Assembly: GCA_963835085.1 (NCBI GenBank)
Contig: CAWIED010000001.1
Location: 2,914,001 to 2,978,000 of the forward strand
Origin: JBDIAG01 sp963835085
GTDB lineage: Bacteria; Actinomycetota; Actinomycetes; Actinomycetales; CAWJMD01
Length of the DNA stretch: 64,000 nt
Direction: 5' to 3'
The translations under genes and the position numbers were made by a program. A model generated the notes under the pieces. That model was not told the origin of the DNA and searched no databases. It saw only the letters and a program-made list of their open reading frames with translations. Below, piece by piece: positions 1 to 7,662 of this stretch; position 1 is the first letter of the stretch; each line of letters starts with the position of its first letter.

Positions 1-258
1 CAACCCGAACACCTCGGACGGGATGACAGCCCGCGGATCGATCGGCACTGGATCGCGCACGGGTGGCCCCATCACGAGCTGCGCCCCCGCCCGTCGGGCC
101 ACGGTGGCCAGGGCCGCAGCGTCCAGCAGCAGCTCCGCGGGATTGCCTCCCAGGCCCACCGCGTCGAGGCCGAGGTCGTCCATCAGTTCCGACGGCTGCA
201 CCGCGCGACGCGCTGTGCCCTGCACCGCCGAGGCCACCAACGACTCCCACGTCGTCAC
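1..258 (-). CDS. DUF5691-family protein, N-terminal part (cut by window edge)
   Basis: The first 86 codons of a gene that runs off the left edge. Its GTG start at 258 overlaps the TGA of the upstream SWIM gene (GTGA, 4-nt overlap), so the two are probably translationally coupled. The visible N-terminus has an acidic start, then an Ala/Leu-rich helix followed by a Pro-rich turn (PPVRDPVPIDPRAVIP). This fits the start of DUF5691 proteins, which commonly lie directly downstream of SWIM zinc-finger genes. The function of that family is unknown. The assignment rests on neighbourhood and a short stretch of sequence, so it is moderate. Confidence 0.6.
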   Translation of the reverse strand, partial: MTTWESLVASAVQGTARRAVQPSELMDDLGLDAVGLGGNPAELLLDAAALATVARRAGAQLVMGPPVRDPVPIDPRAVIPSEVFGL

Positions 259-1595
259 GCCAGCACTCCCAGCTGCGTGGTGCCAGCCGAGCCGCTGCCG
301 GACATCGTGGCCAACGGCAACCAGCCCGACGGTGTCCACTCCAGCAGAGTGGGCCGGGCCACGCCGAGGCACAGCGAGAGCCATGTCCAGTGCTGGGCGC
401 CCAGCAGCGGCAACTCGGTGCCATCGGTGTCGACGCCTACCCAGCGCCTGTCGTCGCGCTGAATCGGCTGCGCGGCGACGAAAGCGGTGACGGCTCGCGT
501 CCAAGGGTCGAGGGCGAGCGCTGCCGCGACCTTGGCGACGGCCTCGCGCGCTGTGCGCTCGGGCGGAGCGGGAAAGGCAGGTAGGGCTGCATGCCGGTTG
601 CCAAGGACTGCGCGCCAGGGTCGCGCTCCCGGGTAGAAGTGCAGCTCACCGTCGAAGGCATCGCCGGCGGCCAAGGAATCGTCCAGAGGTTGCCCCCCTG
701 CCGCGTAGGAGCGGATCGTCGCCATCCGATTCGTTTGCTGGCCATGGAGGTACACCGAACGCTGGATGAGGTTGTCGAGTTCGGTATCGCGCACCGCGTA
801 GACGGCCCAGTGATCGCGCACCGCAGCGGTAGACCGCACAGCCTCGGTGGCCACGGGATAGCCCACGTGCGCACGGACCGTGGCCGCCATCGCGGGATAC
901 CCCGCGTCGAGTTCAGGCAGGCGCGCATGTGCCCGCGCCAGCAAACGCAGGAGGGCGAACTCTTCCAGCAGACGATCGGGCCAGCCGGGCCCGCTCAGGA
1001 TCACCCCCGGCAGCCGCCACAACCAGGACGACACCGCAGGTGCCTGCGCGTCGACCATGCGGGCCGCCACCGCGGAGAAGGAGTAGGGCTTGCCCTGCAG
1101 GCCGGCCAGGCCTCCGCGAACCTGATCGGTCAACCATCGATCGAGCTCTGCGAGCCCGGCAGAGACCCGCTGCGCGCGTGCCTCGGCCCGCTCGGCCGCC
1201 GCCTGTTCGTCGCGTGGCTTGGCGGGTGCCGCAGCTTTCGCCGCCTGTTTCTCGGCCCGCTCGGCGCGGCTGCTCAGCCATGCCAGGACGTAGTCGGCAG
1301 GCTCCCCGGGCCGCACAGCCCCCTCCGCCCAACGCAGCAGCAGGCTCAGACTGTGTTTGCACGGGAACTTCCGACTGGGACACGAGCACTGATAGGCAGG
1401 ACCGTTGAGAGCGACCACCGTGCGGTACGCAGTCTTGCCCGAGCCCTTGCACTGCCCCCACACCGCTGACGCCGAGCAGCCTTCCTCGCTCCACCCCGAG
1501 CCGAACGCCAGCCTGCGCGCGGCAGTGATCGACGCGGCGTCGGGAGCCAGCCCCTCTACCCGCTCACTCGACCATCGACTGAGGGTTTCAGACAC
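255..1595 (-). CDS. SWIM zinc-finger family protein
   Basis: A protein of about 446 aa. Near residue 70 it has the SWIM zinc-binding pattern CxC...CxH (YQCSCPSRKFPCKH). The RWSSERVEGLAPD opening is typical of bacterial SWIM proteins that sit next to DUF5691 genes. The rest is Ala/Arg-rich and helical with no catalytic motif I recognise. Binding of nucleic acid or protein is inferred from the SWIM domain only. I chose the GTG at 1595 rather than an in-frame ATG at 1625, because a TACGCT box lies 7 nt upstream (leaderless pattern) and the family N-terminus begins here. Its 3' end overlaps the DUF5691 start. Confidence 0.85.
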   Translation of the reverse strand: MSETLSRWSSERVEGLAPDAASITAARRLAFGSGWSEEGCSASAVWGQCKGSGKTAYRTVVALNGPAYQCSCPSRKFPCKHSLSLLLRWAEGAVRPGEPADYVLAWLSSRAERAEKQAAKAAAPAKPRDEQAAAERAEARAQRVSAGLAELDRWLTDQVRGGLAGLQGKPYSFSAVAARMVDAQAPAVSSWLWRLPGVILSGPGWPDRLLEEFALLRLLARAHARLPELDAGYPAMAATVRAHVGYPVATEAVRSTAAVRDHWAVYAVRDTELDNLIQRSVYLHGQQTNRMATIRSYAAGGQPLDDSLAAGDAFDGELHFYPGARPWRAVLGNRHAALPAFPAPPERTAREAVAKVAAALALDPWTRAVTAFVAAQPIQRDDRRWVGVDTDGTELPLLGAQHWTWLSLCLGVARPTLLEWTPSGWLPLATMSGSGSAGTTQLGVLA

Positions 1596-1602
1596 GTTCA
1601 CG

Positions 1603-1608
1603 AGCGTA
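1603..1608 (-). promoter_or_regulatory. -10 box for a leaderless SWIM-gene transcript
   Basis: TACGCT on the minus strand ends 7 nt before the GTG at 1595, the spacing expected when transcription starts at the start codon. No good -35 hexamer is visible. Confidence 0.4.
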
Positions 1609-1667
1609 GCCAGAACCACCGACATTCCTGCTGGCGATGGCGACCAGCCGGTTGCCTCGAGGCATCA

Positions 1668-2849
1668 CTACCGAGAGCCGGAGGCAGGAGAAACCCGCAG
1701 CACCTGATCGTCCACGCCATTGTCGGTCGTGAGGTAGAGCGCACCGTCGGCGCCCGTTCGCGCGGCCCGCAACCGGCCATGCGTCTGGTCGAGTTCCTTC
1801 GGCACCGTAACCGAGCGCACCGTGCCGTCACCGGCCAGGTCGAGCAGCATCAGGTGCTCCCCTTTCAGCGCCGCGACCGCCAGCCGACCGTTCAGCTCGC
1901 CCCACTGCTCACCTTCGAGAAACGCCGCCCCCGAGATGGCTACTGTGGAAGAACCGGAACTCCACACCGCCGGGATGGAGCCCTTGATCGCCGGGTCGGT
2001 CATGGGTACTGACTCGTCGTAGTCGGCCGGTGACGATCCCACCGGATTCCATCCGTAGTTGCCGCCGGCCCGAAGCACGTTCACCTCGTCATCGCGATCG
2101 GGCCCGTGCTCGGCCTCCAGCACCTGATCGCTCCCGGGGCGCAGCGCCAAGCCTTGAACATTTCGGTGGCCGTAACTATAAATCAGCCGGGTCTTGGGGT
2201 TCTCGGCATCGAGAAAAGGATTGCCCGCCGCCGGCGAGCCGTCGACAGCGTTGACTCGCAACACCTTTCCACCCAGCCTGGTCAGGTCTTGGGCGTTGCG
2301 TCCCACCGCCGCGTCGCCGGCTGAGATCAGCAGTGCACCTGTCGAGTCGAACAGCAACCGGCACCCGCCATGTCGTCCTGACGACAATTCGAGTCCGCGC
2401 ACGAGCGGGTCGTCGACGCGGCGGGCTTCGGAGTTGTCGGGCGCCAGAGTCCAGGCGATCACCCGAATATCGTGCGCGGGCGCGTTGCCTTGACACGTAT
2501 AGAAGCGCCTGTTGTGGGCAAAGCCCGGGTCGAGCACCAGCCCCATCAGACCCGTCTCACCGTGGGCGTAGAGGTCGCTGAGATCGGCCTTGACCGGCGT
2601 TGTGCGTCCGTCGGCAATCCGCACCAGTTTGCCTTCGCGTTCGTCGACCAGCAACGAGCCATCGGACAGTTGCGCAACATCCCAGGGGTACTCGAGCTCA
2701 TCGCTCAGCACGTCGACCTTCAGCCCGGGGCCCGCCGGCGAGGTCGTCGGCTGGCTCGTCCGAGTGGGTGAGGCCGCCTGGCTGCAGCCGCCAAGCACGC
2801 CAGCCAGCACAAGGACGGCAATGGTTCCGGTGCAGCGGCGGCGTCGCAT
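1668..2849 (-). CDS. PQQ-dependent sugar dehydrogenase-like lipoprotein
   Basis: 393 aa. An Arg-rich N-terminus and hydrophobic stretch end in a lipobox (VLGGC, Cys about 22), so it is probably a lipid-anchored extracytoplasmic protein. The mature part is a glucose/sorbosone dehydrogenase-type beta-propeller (GSDH family). Visible hallmarks are WDVAQLSDGSLLVDER at the start of the propeller, GETGLMGLVLDP, YSYGHRNVQGLAL (the conserved HRN patch) and EHGPDRDDEVNVL with GGNYGWN. The family oxidises aldose sugars with PQQ, but many members have unknown substrates. A GGAGG Shine-Dalgarno precedes the ATG. It appears to be transcribed alone. Whether this organism makes PQQ cannot be judged from the window. 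Confidence 0.88.
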   Translation of the reverse strand: MRRRRCTGTIAVLVLAGVLGGCSQAASPTRTSQPTTSPAGPGLKVDVLSDELEYPWDVAQLSDGSLLVDEREGKLVRIADGRTTPVKADLSDLYAHGETGLMGLVLDPGFAHNRRFYTCQGNAPAHDIRVIAWTLAPDNSEARRVDDPLVRGLELSSGRHGGCRLLFDSTGALLISAGDAAVGRNAQDLTRLGGKVLRVNAVDGSPAAGNPFLDAENPKTRLIYSYGHRNVQGLALRPGSDQVLEAEHGPDRDDEVNVLRAGGNYGWNPVGSSPADYDESVPMTDPAIKGSIPAVWSSGSSTVAISGAAFLEGEQWGELNGRLAVAALKGEHLMLLDLAGDGTVRSVTVPKELDQTHGRLRAARTGADGALYLTTDNGVDDQVLRVSPASGSR

Positions 2850-3047
2850 CGGGCCTCCAACGCTGGGGACAGGAGTACAAGCGTAGGTGAGGCCCCGTCC
2901 TTCTGGATCCTCTGAGCGTTGGTCCGGCGGATTCGTCGACGACCAACCTGGGTCATCGACTCGTGGCCCGGACGCTCCCCACGATGTCGGCCGGCGGCCT
3001 GAGCGAGCCGAAGCGATTCGCCTTGCTCAATCCGTCCGCGCATGCCA

Positions 3048-3078
3048 CCATCCATATGGATGGGTTATGGAATCCATA
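3048..3078 (+). promoter_or_regulatory. Ribbon-helix-helix operator (two palindromes of TCCATA half-sites)
   Basis: A perfect 16-bp palindrome CCATCCATATGGATGG (3048-3063) is followed by a second inverted repeat TATGGA-A-TCCATA (3066-3078). Together they give four copies of the same hexameric half-site. The array ends 32 nt before the ATG of the RHH regulator and just upstream of a -10-like TACCTA (3084-3089). Arrays of short half-sites are what RHH dimers bind, so autorepression is the natural reading (inference). Confidence 0.7.
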
Positions 3079-3110
3079 CGGCGTACCTAGAGCCACGAAA
3101 GTGAGCACGC

Positions 3111-3512
3111 ATGTCCCCGGGCGACACAGACAAGACCGAGAAGATCACCATTAACCTCGGCCTGATCGACCTTGGTCAGATCGACCTGCTGGTCTCCGAG
3201 GGGTTCTACTCCAACCGAACCGACTTCATCCGCACGGCGATTCGCAACCAGCTCGCCACCCAGGCCGGCATGGTCGAACAGTCGGCGGCGCGCAAGACCC
3301 TGGTGCTCGGCACTCGTCACCTGAGTCGGGCTGAACTCGAACGGGCGCAGGCCTCGGGCGAGCAACTCGACGTGCGGGTGCTCGGCCTGGCGACCATCGC
3401 GGCCGACGTGAGCCCTGAACTCGCGCTGGCCACCGTCGCGCACATAGAGGTGCTGGGCGCCTTTCGTGCCCCGCCGGCCGTCAAGGCGGCTCTGAAGTCA
3501 CGCACCTTCTGA
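3111..3512 (+). CDS. CopG-like ribbon-helix-helix regulator
   Basis: 133 aa. The N-terminal 50 residues form a ribbon-helix-helix domain (EKITINLGLIDLGQIDLL strand and helix, then EGFYSNRTDFIRTAIRNQL). The C-terminal half (RTLVLGTRHLSRAELE, then VRVLGLATIAADVS) is the conserved tail of a regulator family usually found next to PHB-depolymerase-family esterases. That is the arrangement here: the esterase begins 45 nt downstream on the same strand. The palindromic array just upstream is its likely operator. It probably represses itself and the esterase. The family and the pairing are best known to me from proteobacteria, so acquisition by transfer is possible. Confidence 0.85.
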   Translation: MSPGDTDKTEKITINLGLIDLGQIDLLVSEGFYSNRTDFIRTAIRNQLATQAGMVEQSAARKTLVLGTRHLSRAELERAQASGEQLDVRVLGLATIAADVSPELALATVAHIEVLGAFRAPPAVKAALKSRTF

Positions 3513-3557
3513 ACACCCGGTCTTCCCGAGTCAATCACTACCGAGAGTTGACGAATC

Positions 3558-4709
3558 ATGACAAGCGACAGAGATTCCAGCATGTGCGAGGCGACCCGGC
3601 TCACCCGCGAGGGCAAGCTGTCCGAAGCAACCGCGCAGCTACAGGCCATGCTCGCGGGCGTTGCGCAACCTCCGCCTCGAGCGAATCCCCAAGACTCGCA
3701 GCAAACACCGAAGCAGGCGTCAGATCCGTCGCGAGCCGGACACCTGGCCGGGCTGATCGACAATCTGCGGGCGCTCCCGGAACTTCGTCACCAGCTCGAC
3801 CCCGCGACGCTGAAGCAGCTGATCCTGCCCGGCACCGATCTGCGCGGCAGTGGGAAAGCTGGCGCTCCCGTGCGCGGCAGCGATTTGCCTGGCACTCTGC
3901 ACCGAGGCACGTATTCCGGCCCGGCCGGCGAACGTCCATATCTGGTCTACGTGCCGAGCAGGCCGGCCGAGGCTCGGCGGCCGCTCGTCGTCATGCTGCA
4001 CGGCGGCACCCAGGACGCGCATGCCTTCGTCGTCGCCACCAGGATGAACGAACTCGCCGAACAGCACGGATTTCTCGTGGCCTACCCCGAACAGGTGACT
4101 TCCGCCAATCCGATGCGGTTCTGGAACTGGTTCGCGCCCGAGCACCAATCGCGCGGCAAGGGCGAACCGGCCCTGCTGGCAGGCCTCATCGGCGAGGTGA
4201 TGGCCGAACACGACGCCGACACCCGCCGGGTCTACGTCGCCGGATTCTCCGCCGGCGCAGCCATGGCCGCGGTGCTCGCGGGCACTCACCCCGACCTGGT
4301 GGCGGCCGTGGGAATCCATTCGGGACTGCCCTACCGCAGCGCTCACGACGTGGGGTCGGCGTTCGCGGCCATGCGAACGGGCGGCGAAGGGAGTCCCCTG
4401 GCCCGAACGGTGCCCATGATCTGCTTCCACGGCGAGGCCGACACCACCGTGGCCCCTGTCAATGCCTCCCAGCTGGCCGCGCAGTTCGCGCCCGCAGACG
4501 CGGAACGGGCGGTGGCCAACGTGGTGTCGGACGGGCATCACTGCACTGTGCTCAGTTACTCCCTGCAAGGTCGCAGCCAGGTGGAGGTCTGGAAGGTCGC
4601 AGGCCTCGGGCACGCTTGGTCGGGCGGCACCCCCGGCGCCTCCTACACCGCGCCCGGCCCGGACGCTTCGGCCGAGCTGGTGCGGTTCTTCGCCGAACAC
4701 CAGAGCTGA
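3558..4709 (+). CDS. PHB depolymerase family esterase
   Basis: 383 aa, alpha/beta hydrolase of the PHB-depolymerase/LpqC-type esterase family. A helical N-terminal segment (EATRLTREGKLSEAT) resembles that of intracellular PHB depolymerase-like esterases. The catalytic domain starts near residue 120 with YLVYVPS and PLVVMLHGG. The nucleophile elbow is GFSAGA, the acid is likely Asp in HGEADTTV and the base is His in GLGHAWSGG. No signal peptide is seen, so it is probably cytoplasmic. It follows the RHH regulator by 45 nt and likely shares its promoter. The substrate could be PHA oligomers or another ester. A phasin-like gene lies 40 kb away, but no PHA synthase is in the window. Confidence 0.85.
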   Translation: MTSDRDSSMCEATRLTREGKLSEATAQLQAMLAGVAQPPPRANPQDSQQTPKQASDPSRAGHLAGLIDNLRALPELRHQLDPATLKQLILPGTDLRGSGKAGAPVRGSDLPGTLHRGTYSGPAGERPYLVYVPSRPAEARRPLVVMLHGGTQDAHAFVVATRMNELAEQHGFLVAYPEQVTSANPMRFWNWFAPEHQSRGKGEPALLAGLIGEVMAEHDADTRRVYVAGFSAGAAMAAVLAGTHPDLVAAVGIHSGLPYRSAHDVGSAFAAMRTGGEGSPLARTVPMICFHGEADTTVAPVNASQLAAQFAPADAERAVANVVSDGHHCTVLSYSLQGRSQVEVWKVAGLGHAWSGGTPGASYTAPGPDASAELVRFFAEHQS

Positions 4710-4766
4710 CGACATGCACCGGTGTACGCGTCAGGAACGGCGCCGTGCGACGTACGCTCGCACGTC

Positions 4767-6053
4767 GTGAGCAAGCGTGGGGTGAAGATCGTCGACAGCA
4801 TGGGCTCTGTCGAAGGTCTCATGGGCGAACTGCAGCGAGCGCTCGACGGCTCTGGTCCGGCGCTGCTGCCTCTCCCGCCGAGCGACCTGGGTCGTCAGCT
4901 CGCGAAAGAGGCAAGGCTCGACGAGCCGCTGGCAGACGATACGGCGCTGCTGCTGCCCACCTCGGGTTCCACCGGCACGCCCAAGGTGGTGGAGCTCAGC
5001 AGCCCGGCCCTGCTGGCCTCGGCCACGGCGACCCACCAGCGGATCGGCCCACCGGCCCGCTGGTTGCTGACCTTGCCGCTGACTCACGTGGCGGGCTGGC
5101 AGGTGCTCGTCCGGTCGGCGCTGGCCTCCCGCGTCGATCGAAGGCCCCGACGGATGGATCCTGCGGAGCCCTTCACCAGCAAGTGTTTCCAACACGCACT
5201 ACGGGACGACGCCGGGCCGCCGGTTCGCTATGTCTCGCTCGTGCCCACCCAATTGCGCAGGCTGCTCGACGACTCGCGGCTCAGCGCACCGCCCGAGCTC
5301 ACGATCCTGCTGGGCGGCGCCGCTCCCCCACCGGGACTGCTCAGCCAAGCGGGCGCACAAGGGTGGCGGGTCATCACGACGTACGGCTCCACCGAGACCT
5401 GCGGCGGCTGCCTCTACGACGGGCTGCCGTTGGACGGCGTTCGAACCGACCTCAGGCCCGATGGCAGACTCGCCTTGTCTGGTGCCGTGCTGGCCAGCGG
5501 CTATCGCGGGCGCCCCGACGACTCGTCCTTACCGGCCCGGCTGGCGCCGGTCACACCACTCCCGGCCTTATCACTTCCGGCCGCGCCGACTCAGTTCCCG
5601 CCACTGCCATCCGCCCCAACGCGCTGGTTCGTCACCAGCGATCTGGCACGGATCGACGCGGAGGGCCGGGTCGAGATCCTCGGCCGCTTCGACGATGTGA
5701 TCGTTACCGGCGGCGAGAAGGTGAATCCCGTTGCGGTAGAACGAATCATTGCGACTCTTCCGAGTGTGGACGAGGTGCTGGTCGTGGGTGTCCCGCACCC
5801 GGATTGGGGCCAACAGCTGATCGCACTCGTAACCGGTCACGAGATCGACCCAGCTGCGACCCTTGCCTCGGCAAAGGCTCTCGTGAGCGAGCGGCTGGCA
5901 CGCTACGCCGCCCCGAGACAACTGCTCGTCGTTTCTGAACTTCCCCGACTGGGCATCGGCAAGCCCGACCGGCGGGCTGCGATCGAGTTGGCCATTCGAT
6001 GCCAGGACGTCGACGCATCCGAGGGTGATCCCCGACCTCCCATGCTCTCCTGA
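4767..6053 (+). CDS. menE: o-Succinylbenzoate-CoA ligase
   Basis: About 428 aa, ANL-superfamily acyl-CoA synthetase that activates o-succinylbenzoate with ATP and CoA in menaquinone synthesis. The P-loop motif A8-type TSGSTGTPKVV is near residue 70. LPLTHVAGWQVL matches the MenE-type substrate region. TTYGSTETCGG is the adenine-binding motif, and the C-terminal hinge GRFDDVIVTGGEKVNP and catalytic Lys region GIGKPDRR are intact. MenA follows downstream. I prefer the GTG at 4767, because a TACGCT box (4753-4758) sits 8 nt upstream and the family N-terminus starts nearby. An in-frame GTG at 4722 is the alternative. It is short for the superfamily but normal for actinobacterial MenE. Confidence 0.9.
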   Translation: MSKRGVKIVDSMGSVEGLMGELQRALDGSGPALLPLPPSDLGRQLAKEARLDEPLADDTALLLPTSGSTGTPKVVELSSPALLASATATHQRIGPPARWLLTLPLTHVAGWQVLVRSALASRVDRRPRRMDPAEPFTSKCFQHALRDDAGPPVRYVSLVPTQLRRLLDDSRLSAPPELTILLGGAAPPPGLLSQAGAQGWRVITTYGSTETCGGCLYDGLPLDGVRTDLRPDGRLALSGAVLASGYRGRPDDSSLPARLAPVTPLPALSLPAAPTQFPPLPSAPTRWFVTSDLARIDAEGRVEILGRFDDVIVTGGEKVNPVAVERIIATLPSVDEVLVVGVPHPDWGQQLIALVTGHEIDPAATLASAKALVSERLARYAAPRQLLVVSELPRLGIGKPDRRAAIELAIRCQDVDASEGDPRPPMLS

Positions 6054-6207
6054 GCCGCGCGACCGCGACCAGCCGGGCTGGCGACCGGTCGGATCGGCGG
6101 GCCGGTCGGGTCGACGGCCGGTCGGGGTGAAGGTCTGCCACCGGTCTACTCGCGCGCCACCTGGGGACCCCCGGGGCCGAACCGGGCGCACGCGCACGGG
6201 AGTGACT

Positions 6208-6250
6208 GCGTTATGACGATGCCCCGCCGGCCGGGCCATCGATACAGCGC
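6208..6250. repeat. REP-like palindromic element, copy 1
   Basis: A member of the seven-copy intergenic palindrome family. Left arm TATGACGATGCCCCG; right arm CGGGCCATCGATACAGCGC, with one stem mismatch. It lies between menE and menA, about 155 nt after the menE stop. Confidence 0.75.
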
Positions 6251-6274
6251 CGCGCGACCCACCCCACACCCACC

Positions 6275-6316
6275 ACTACGACAGTGCCCCGCCAGCCGGG
6301 CCATCGACACAGCGCC
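6275..6316. repeat. REP-like palindromic element, copy 2
   Basis: The second copy between menE and menA, in the same orientation as copy 1 and offset by 67 nt. Left arm ACTACGACAGTGCCCCG; right arm CGGGCCATCGACACAGCGC. Both copies share the GGGCC variant, so this pair may have arisen by local duplication. The remaining 6054-6431 sequence is GC-rich with imperfect GCCGGTCGG repeats and no gene. Confidence 0.75.
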
Positions 6317-6417
6317 GGTCGACTCCGGATCGTGAGCTGGCAGCGCCGCCAACCCGGGCGCACCTAGACCCACCGAGCTCCGTCCTGGCGCGAATGTGCG
6401 CTCTGTCTCGGCATCGC

Positions 6418-6423
6418 TAGTCT
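6418..6423 (+). promoter_or_regulatory. -10 box for menA
   Basis: TAGTCT ends 8 nt before the GTG at 6432, consistent with a leaderless or near-leaderless menA transcript. No clear -35 is seen. Confidence 0.35.
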
Positions 6424-6431
6424 TGCCGGTC

Positions 6432-7316
6432 GTGACCACCGCCTCGCTTTCCGATTGGGTCAGCGGCGCACGCCCGCGAACGCTGCCCGCCGCCGTCGCT
6501 CCTGTCATCGTTGGCGCGTGCGCAGCAGCGGCATTTGATGCCTTCAGCCTCGGTCGCACCGCGCTGGCCATGGTGGTCGCCCTCGCCCTACAGGTTGGCG
6601 TCAACTACGCCAACGACTATTCCGATGGAATTCGCGGCACCGACGCCAACCGCGTAGGCCCTCTTCGGCTCGTGGGGTCCGGGCGGGCAAAGCCCAAGCT
6701 CGTCCGCAACGCTGCCTTCACCTGCTTCGGAGTGGCCGTGCTGGCCGGCGCCGTCCTTGTGATCGCCAGCCGCACCTGGTTCCTGTTCATCGTGGGTGCG
6801 GCCATGGTGGCCGCTGCCTGGTTCTACACGGGCGGCAAACGGCCGTACGGCTACAGCGGCTTCGGCGAGGTCGCCGTGTTCATCTGCTTCGGAATCATCC
6901 CCGTGCTCGGCACCTGCTACACCCAGGCCAAACAGGTCGACGGCACCACGACGGCTCTGGCCGTCGCCACTGGCCTGCTTTCCAGCGCCCTGCTGGTGGC
7001 CAACAACCTGCGCGACATCCCCACCGATCGCATCGCCGGCAAACTCACCCTCGCGGTGCGACTCGGCGACCACTCCACCCGGCTGCTGTACGCGGGCATG
7101 CTCGCAGGGGCGTTCGCCCTCATCGTGCCGGTGGCTGCGCGTCACCCCTGGGCCTGGCTCGCGGTGCTTGCGCTCCCCCTGGCGATCGCGCCCATCCGTC
7201 AAGTGCTGGACGGCAGCACCGGCCGCCAACTCGTTCCGGTATTGGCAGGAACCACTCGGCTGGAATTGGCCTACGCGCTCCTCATCGGGCTCGGACTCGT
7301 CTTGTCGGCTGCCTGA
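6432..7316 (+). CDS. menA: 1,4-Dihydroxy-2-naphthoate polyprenyltransferase
   Basis: About 294 aa, a UbiA-family membrane prenyltransferase that attaches the polyprenyl tail to DHNA to give demethylmenaquinone. It opens with SDWVSGARPRTLPAAVAPV, the MenA signature. The first Asp-rich motif NDYSDGIRGTD is near residue 62 and the second, NNLRDIPTD, is near 195. Eight or nine hydrophobic segments are visible. The GTG at 6432 is preferred over a GTG at 6396: it matches the family N-terminus and has a -10 box 8 nt upstream. There is no recognisable Shine-Dalgarno for either. It lies downstream of menE across the two REP-like elements and converges on the DUF4229/ccsB operon. Confidence 0.92.
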   Translation: MTTASLSDWVSGARPRTLPAAVAPVIVGACAAAAFDAFSLGRTALAMVVALALQVGVNYANDYSDGIRGTDANRVGPLRLVGSGRAKPKLVRNAAFTCFGVAVLAGAVLVIASRTWFLFIVGAAMVAAAWFYTGGKRPYGYSGFGEVAVFICFGIIPVLGTCYTQAKQVDGTTTALAVATGLLSSALLVANNLRDIPTDRIAGKLTLAVRLGDHSTRLLYAGMLAGAFALIVPVAARHPWAWLAVLALPLAIAPIRQVLDGSTGRQLVPVLAGTTRLELAYALLIGLGLVLSAA

Positions 7317-7350
7317 AGAGCCCTTCACCCACGCGGGGATTCGGCCTCGG

Positions 7351-7656
7351 TCAGCGACGCTCGGTCGGCGGACTCTCGGACGAGGGACCGGTGGCGTCGG
7401 CCGCAGCGTCTTCGAGGGCCGCGTCCTCGGCCACTGTCTTTTGGAACTTCGAGCGAGACTTGCCCTCTACCCGGTCGGAGATCGCGATCGCCAGCTTGTC
7501 GCGGGGGCCGCGGAGGAACAGGTACGACACCGCGCCTGACACGGCAGCCGCGAGCACGACGAGCAGAAGCCCCCGTGCGCCCACCAGGTACAGCCCAAGC
7601 AGCGCCACGAGGAACAGCACCAACCGCAGCGATGAGTACATGACGAAAGAGCCCAT
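7351..7656 (-). CDS. DUF4229 domain-containing membrane protein
   Basis: 101 aa. Two hydrophobic helices (about residues 6-28 and 29-48) are followed by a charged cytoplasmic tail ending in Ser/Pro/Glu-rich sequence. The pattern YSSLRLVLFLVALLGLYL and YLFLRGPRDKLA fits DUF4229, a small actinobacterial family typically encoded beside ccsB or menA. The function is unknown. The gene starts 6 nt after the ccsB stop and is probably the last gene of the cytochrome c biogenesis operon. An internal ATG at 7641 is an alternative start. Confidence 0.75.
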   Translation of the reverse strand: MGSFVMYSSLRLVLFLVALLGLYLVGARGLLLVVLAAAVSGAVSYLFLRGPRDKLAIAISDRVEGKSRSKFQKTVAEDAALEDAAADATGPSSESPPTERR

Positions 7657-7662
7657 GGCGCT

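Noticed and set aside
3548..5938. A 796-aa Arg/Ala-rich open frame on the plus strand
   Set aside because: It is the out-of-frame shadow of the esterase and menE genes; no motifs, and high GC produces few stops.
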